NCBI GenBank assembly: GCA_900549135.1
Contig: URNI01000099.1
Location: forward strand, 1 to 6,974
DNA length: 6,974 nt
Source of the DNA: an uncultured Collinsella sp.
Lineage (GTDB): Bacteria > Actinomycetota > Coriobacteriia > Coriobacteriales > Coriobacteriaceae
Reading direction: 5' to 3'
A model generated the notes under the pieces. That model was not told where the DNA came from, searched no databases, and was given only the letters and a program-made list of their open reading frames with translations. A program made the translations under genes and the position numbers. This document shows positions 5,156 to 6,974 of this stretch, one piece after another; position 1 is the first letter of the stretch; each line of letters opens with the position of its first letter.

Positions 5156-5196
5156 AGCACGGCCGGCGAACCGGCGAATCGGCAAAGACTGTCCCC
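5140..5196. repeat. 16-bp inverted repeat formed by units 4 and 5, with an inner hairpin
   Basis: GGGGACAGTCCTTGCC (5140-5155) is the reverse complement of GGCAAAGACTGTCCCC (5181-5196) except for one mismatch (C5150/A5186). The 25-nt interior holds a second stem, GCCGG-CGAA-CCGGC (5162-5175). Near-identical octamers CCGGCGAA, CCGGCGAA and TCGGCAAA run in tandem from 5163 to 5186. The structure begins 5 nt after the ABC permease stop codon. It lacks a U-run, so it could protect the 3' end of that mRNA or act as a weak or factor-dependent terminator. Confidence 0.8.
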
Positions 5197-5199
5197 GAT
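5178..5199. repeat. GGGGAC-core hairpin, unit 5 (minus-strand orientation)
   Basis: ATCGG (5178-5182) and CCGAT (5195-5199) enclose the core, which reads GGGGACAGTC on the minus strand. It is the only inverted copy in the cluster and has its own stem, unlike those of units 1-4. Confidence 0.5.
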
Positions 5200-5201
5200 G
5201 A

Positions 5202-6974
5202 CTACTCCTGCACCTTGAGTGCCTCGGCCAGGCCCACACGTTTGATGGAACGCATGTGCAACAGCGCCACGACCAGGTAGGTTGCAAAGCCAATGCCGAC
5301 GCATGCAACCATGGACCAAGCGGGCGCATAGATTTCGATATTGCCGTTGTAGGCGAGCAACATCGAGCGGAAGATGGCCGTGAGCGAGCCAATAATGACC
5401 GGCAGGCTCAGCACGAGTGACGCCGCAACGCACAACGTGATCGAGCGGATGTACAGATGCGAAATCTCGCTATCGCGATAGCCAAAGACTTTCATGTAGC
5501 TGATCGAACGGGCGCTGTGGTCGATCACAGCCTTGGTCAGCAGGTACATAAACAGCAGGAAGATGAACACCGCGAGCCCGATCATCATTCCGATCATTTT
5601 GCTCATCATGCCGATGAACTGGTCGCCCACGGCGCGCATGTCGTCGGGCGTGGTGTCGCCGGCAAAGTAACGAGCATCGAGGTCGAGCTTCTCATCGCTC
5701 GCATAGCCGTTGAAGTAGGCGGCGTCGTTGCCGAACAGCTCGTTAAAGTCGTCGATACTCATATAGATATTCATGTCCGACTTGGAGCCCCAGGCACAGT
5801 CCTTGCCCGCGTACTCAAGGGAATAATACTCACCCTCGTACTTGTCGCTGAGCGTGACCTTCTGGCCCTCGCTCCAGCCAAACTTGTCGAGCAAGCCACC
5901 GCCAAAGACGACGCGTCCGTCGCCGACGTTGAGGTCTTTCCAATAGCGCGAGTCGGATGAAATGCCGTAGACGGAAATCGTCTCCTCGCCATTTCCATCG
6001 CCGCGGTCGTATTGCAGCTGGTAGACGGCGTATTTCTCGGCCTGCGCGATTGCGCTTGCACCATTGTCGATCGTATTGACCGGGTGGATATCGTCGTTGT
6101 CAGCGTCAATCTTAGAGGCCTTGTCGATCAGGTCGATAGCCTCGTCGCGGTTGCAGCCGAGGGCATCGGCAAGATCGTCAAGGCGCGCGTAGAGCGCATC
6201 CTTCTTGTCCTGGACCTTGGCAAGCGCGTCCTGCGCTGCGGTCAGGCTCTCGGCAGACGGAGATGCGGTCGCGGCATCGGCTGCCGCCTGCGCCGCATCG
6301 GCCGCGTCGTCAAGCTCGTCATCGGCATCCTGAGCGGCGGAAAGCAGTGCGCCGTCAACCGACTGCAAACGCTCGAGTGCCGACCACTGCTCGCGCTCCT
6401 CGGCGGTGCCCTCGAGTTCCAGCGGGGCCTTGAGCGTGTACTGGTGCTCGGCGACCAGGCTTGTCTCGAGGTTGTCCGCATAGTGCGTCATCGTGGGCAG
6501 AATCGCTAGACCAAAGAGCAGCAGCAGCGAGGCGAACGCAATGCCCACGAAGAGCGTGGCGAAGTTGCCCAGGTTGCGCAGAAAGATACGCATGCGGAAG
6601 CGCGAGACAAAACCCATGCGCTCAGGCAGCTGCAGGCCGCGCTTGGTGCCCGATTTGCCGCTCGCCTCGTGGCGAAGGAACTGCAACGGCGTCTTGCCCA
6701 TCTTGCAAAGCAGGCCCACCAGCGTGATGAGGATGAGCGCGGCGGCGGGAACCACGGCGCACTTCACAAAGATCTCCCAGCTCCAGTACACCTGGAAGGG
6801 CGGCAGGCTATACGAACCGTAATAGAGGCTGCGCATGGGCTCGGTAAAGAACACAACGCCGAGCGCAGTGCCCAAAAGCGCCGCGACCACGCCCACGATG
6901 GCGGGAAGCGCAAGGTAGTGCAGCACGATCTCGCGACGGCGATAACCGCTGGCGAGCAGCGTGCCGATGATGGC
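5202..6974 (-). CDS. ABC transporter permease with FtsX-type domains (5' end beyond the right edge)
   Basis: The last 590 codons of a longer gene are present. The frame is open to the window edge and the first visible residues, AIIGTLLASGYRRREI, are the typical cytoplasmic loop of an FtsX/MacB permease, so the N-terminus is missing. Hydrophobic segments lie at about residues 17-44, 66-91, 137-160, 457-483, 509-536 and 551-573 of the visible part. The last three form the C-terminal FtsX module, with MKVFGYRDSEISHLYI between the first two and the ending GLAEALKVQE. About 295 residues between 160 and 457 should be extracytoplasmic. They start with an Ala/Asp-rich, probably coiled-coil stretch (about 200-272), followed by a mixed alpha/beta region. 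Such permeases pair with a cytoplasmic ATPase and act on lipids, peptides or antibiotics at the membrane surface. No ATPase gene is visible, though it may lie upstream. Substrate unknown. Confidence 0.94.
   Translation of the reverse strand, partial: AIIGTLLASGYRRREIVLHYLALPAIVGVVAALLGTALGVVFFTEPMRSLYYGSYSLPPFQVYWSWEIFVKCAVVPAAALILITLVGLLCKMGKTPLQFLRHEASGKSGTKRGLQLPERMGFVSRFRMRIFLRNLGNFATLFVGIAFASLLLLFGLAILPTMTHYADNLETSLVAEHQYTLKAPLELEGTAEEREQWSALERLQSVDGALLSAAQDADDELDDAADAAQAAADAATASPSAESLTAAQDALAKVQDKKDALYARLDDLADALGCNRDEAIDLIDKASKIDADNDDIHPVNTIDNGASAIAQAEKYAVYQLQYDRGDGNGEETISVYGISSDSRYWKDLNVGDGRVVFGGGLLDKFGWSEGQKVTLSDKYEGEYYSLEYAGKDCAWGSKSDMNIYMSIDDFNELFGNDAAYFNGYASDEKLDLDARYFAGDTTPDDMRAVGDQFIGMMSKMIGMMIGLAVFIFLLFMYLLTKAVIDHSARSISYMKVFGYRDSEISHLYIRSITLCVAASLVLSLPVIIGSLTAIFRSMLLAYNGNIEIYAPAWSMVACVGIGFATYLVVALLHMRSIKRVGLAEALKVQE

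Noticed and set aside
5034..5199. CRISPR array
   Set aside because: The repeats are too short and divergent, the spacing is irregular, one unit is inverted, and the variable parts are stems, not spacers.
5032..5433. 133-codon minus-strand frame through the hairpin cluster
   Set aside because: It overlaps the 3' end of the permease gene in another frame. Its C-terminus is just the translated repeats (SFKSVPN twice), so it is not a gene.
6924..6926. GTG as the start of the ABC permease
   Set aside because: The frame continues upstream to the window edge with typical FtsX loop sequence, so the gene is truncated by the window.

Overview
The window comes from a GC-rich bacterial chromosome with compact genes and clear Shine-Dalgarno and sigma-70-type signals. 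The gene set (CNNM/CorC-type membrane protein, PAQR-type hemolysin III homologue, membrane-anchored alpha/beta hydrolase, two-cluster ferredoxin-like DUF362 protein, large FtsX-type ABC permease) and the general feel of the proteins suggest an anaerobic gut actinobacterium of the Coriobacteriia, perhaps Collinsella. That assignment is inference from memory, not a search result. No phage, plasmid, CRISPR, rRNA or tRNA sequence is visible, and no gene-free stretch exceeds about 250 bases.

Layout, left to right. Positions 1-2428 hold three minus-strand genes read in the order hemolysin III/PAQR protein (2428-1745), CNNM/CorC-type transporter-like protein (1631-258) and a truncated small cytosolic protein (233-1). 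The last two are 24 nt apart and surely co-transcribed. The 113-nt gap between the first two contains a GC hairpin but no convincing terminator or promoter. Positions 2429-2614 are a divergent regulatory region. Its plus-strand promoter (TTGACG-17-CATAAT) is bracketed by two copies of a 14-bp imperfect palindrome, GTTGAYGYATYAAC, which I read as paired repressor operators. The plus-strand gene (2615-3580) is a membrane-anchored serine hydrolase with an intact Ser/Asp/His triad. It converges on the DUF362 Fe-S protein (4949-3744, minus strand), and a 17-bp perfect bidirectional terminator lies between them.

Positions 4950-5201 separate the DUF362 gene from the upstream ABC permease gene (5202 to beyond the right edge, minus strand). 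Next to the DUF362 start is a promoter region with two AGTTAAAG boxes one helical turn (11 bp) apart, resembling an OmpR/PhoB-type activator site. Beyond it lies a cluster of five small hairpins. All carry a GGGGAC-type core, but each is enclosed by a different self-complementary stem. Two neighbouring copies differ by a compensatory base-pair change, and two oppositely oriented copies also pair with each other as a 16-bp inverted repeat right after the permease stop codon. This repeat cluster and the twin operators are the most interesting parts of the window.

The genes do not form one pathway. They look like independent envelope-related units: ion transport or homeostasis (CNNM/CorC, PAQR), an extracytoplasmic hydrolase under its own repressor, a soluble Fe-S protein, and an ABC-transport permease.
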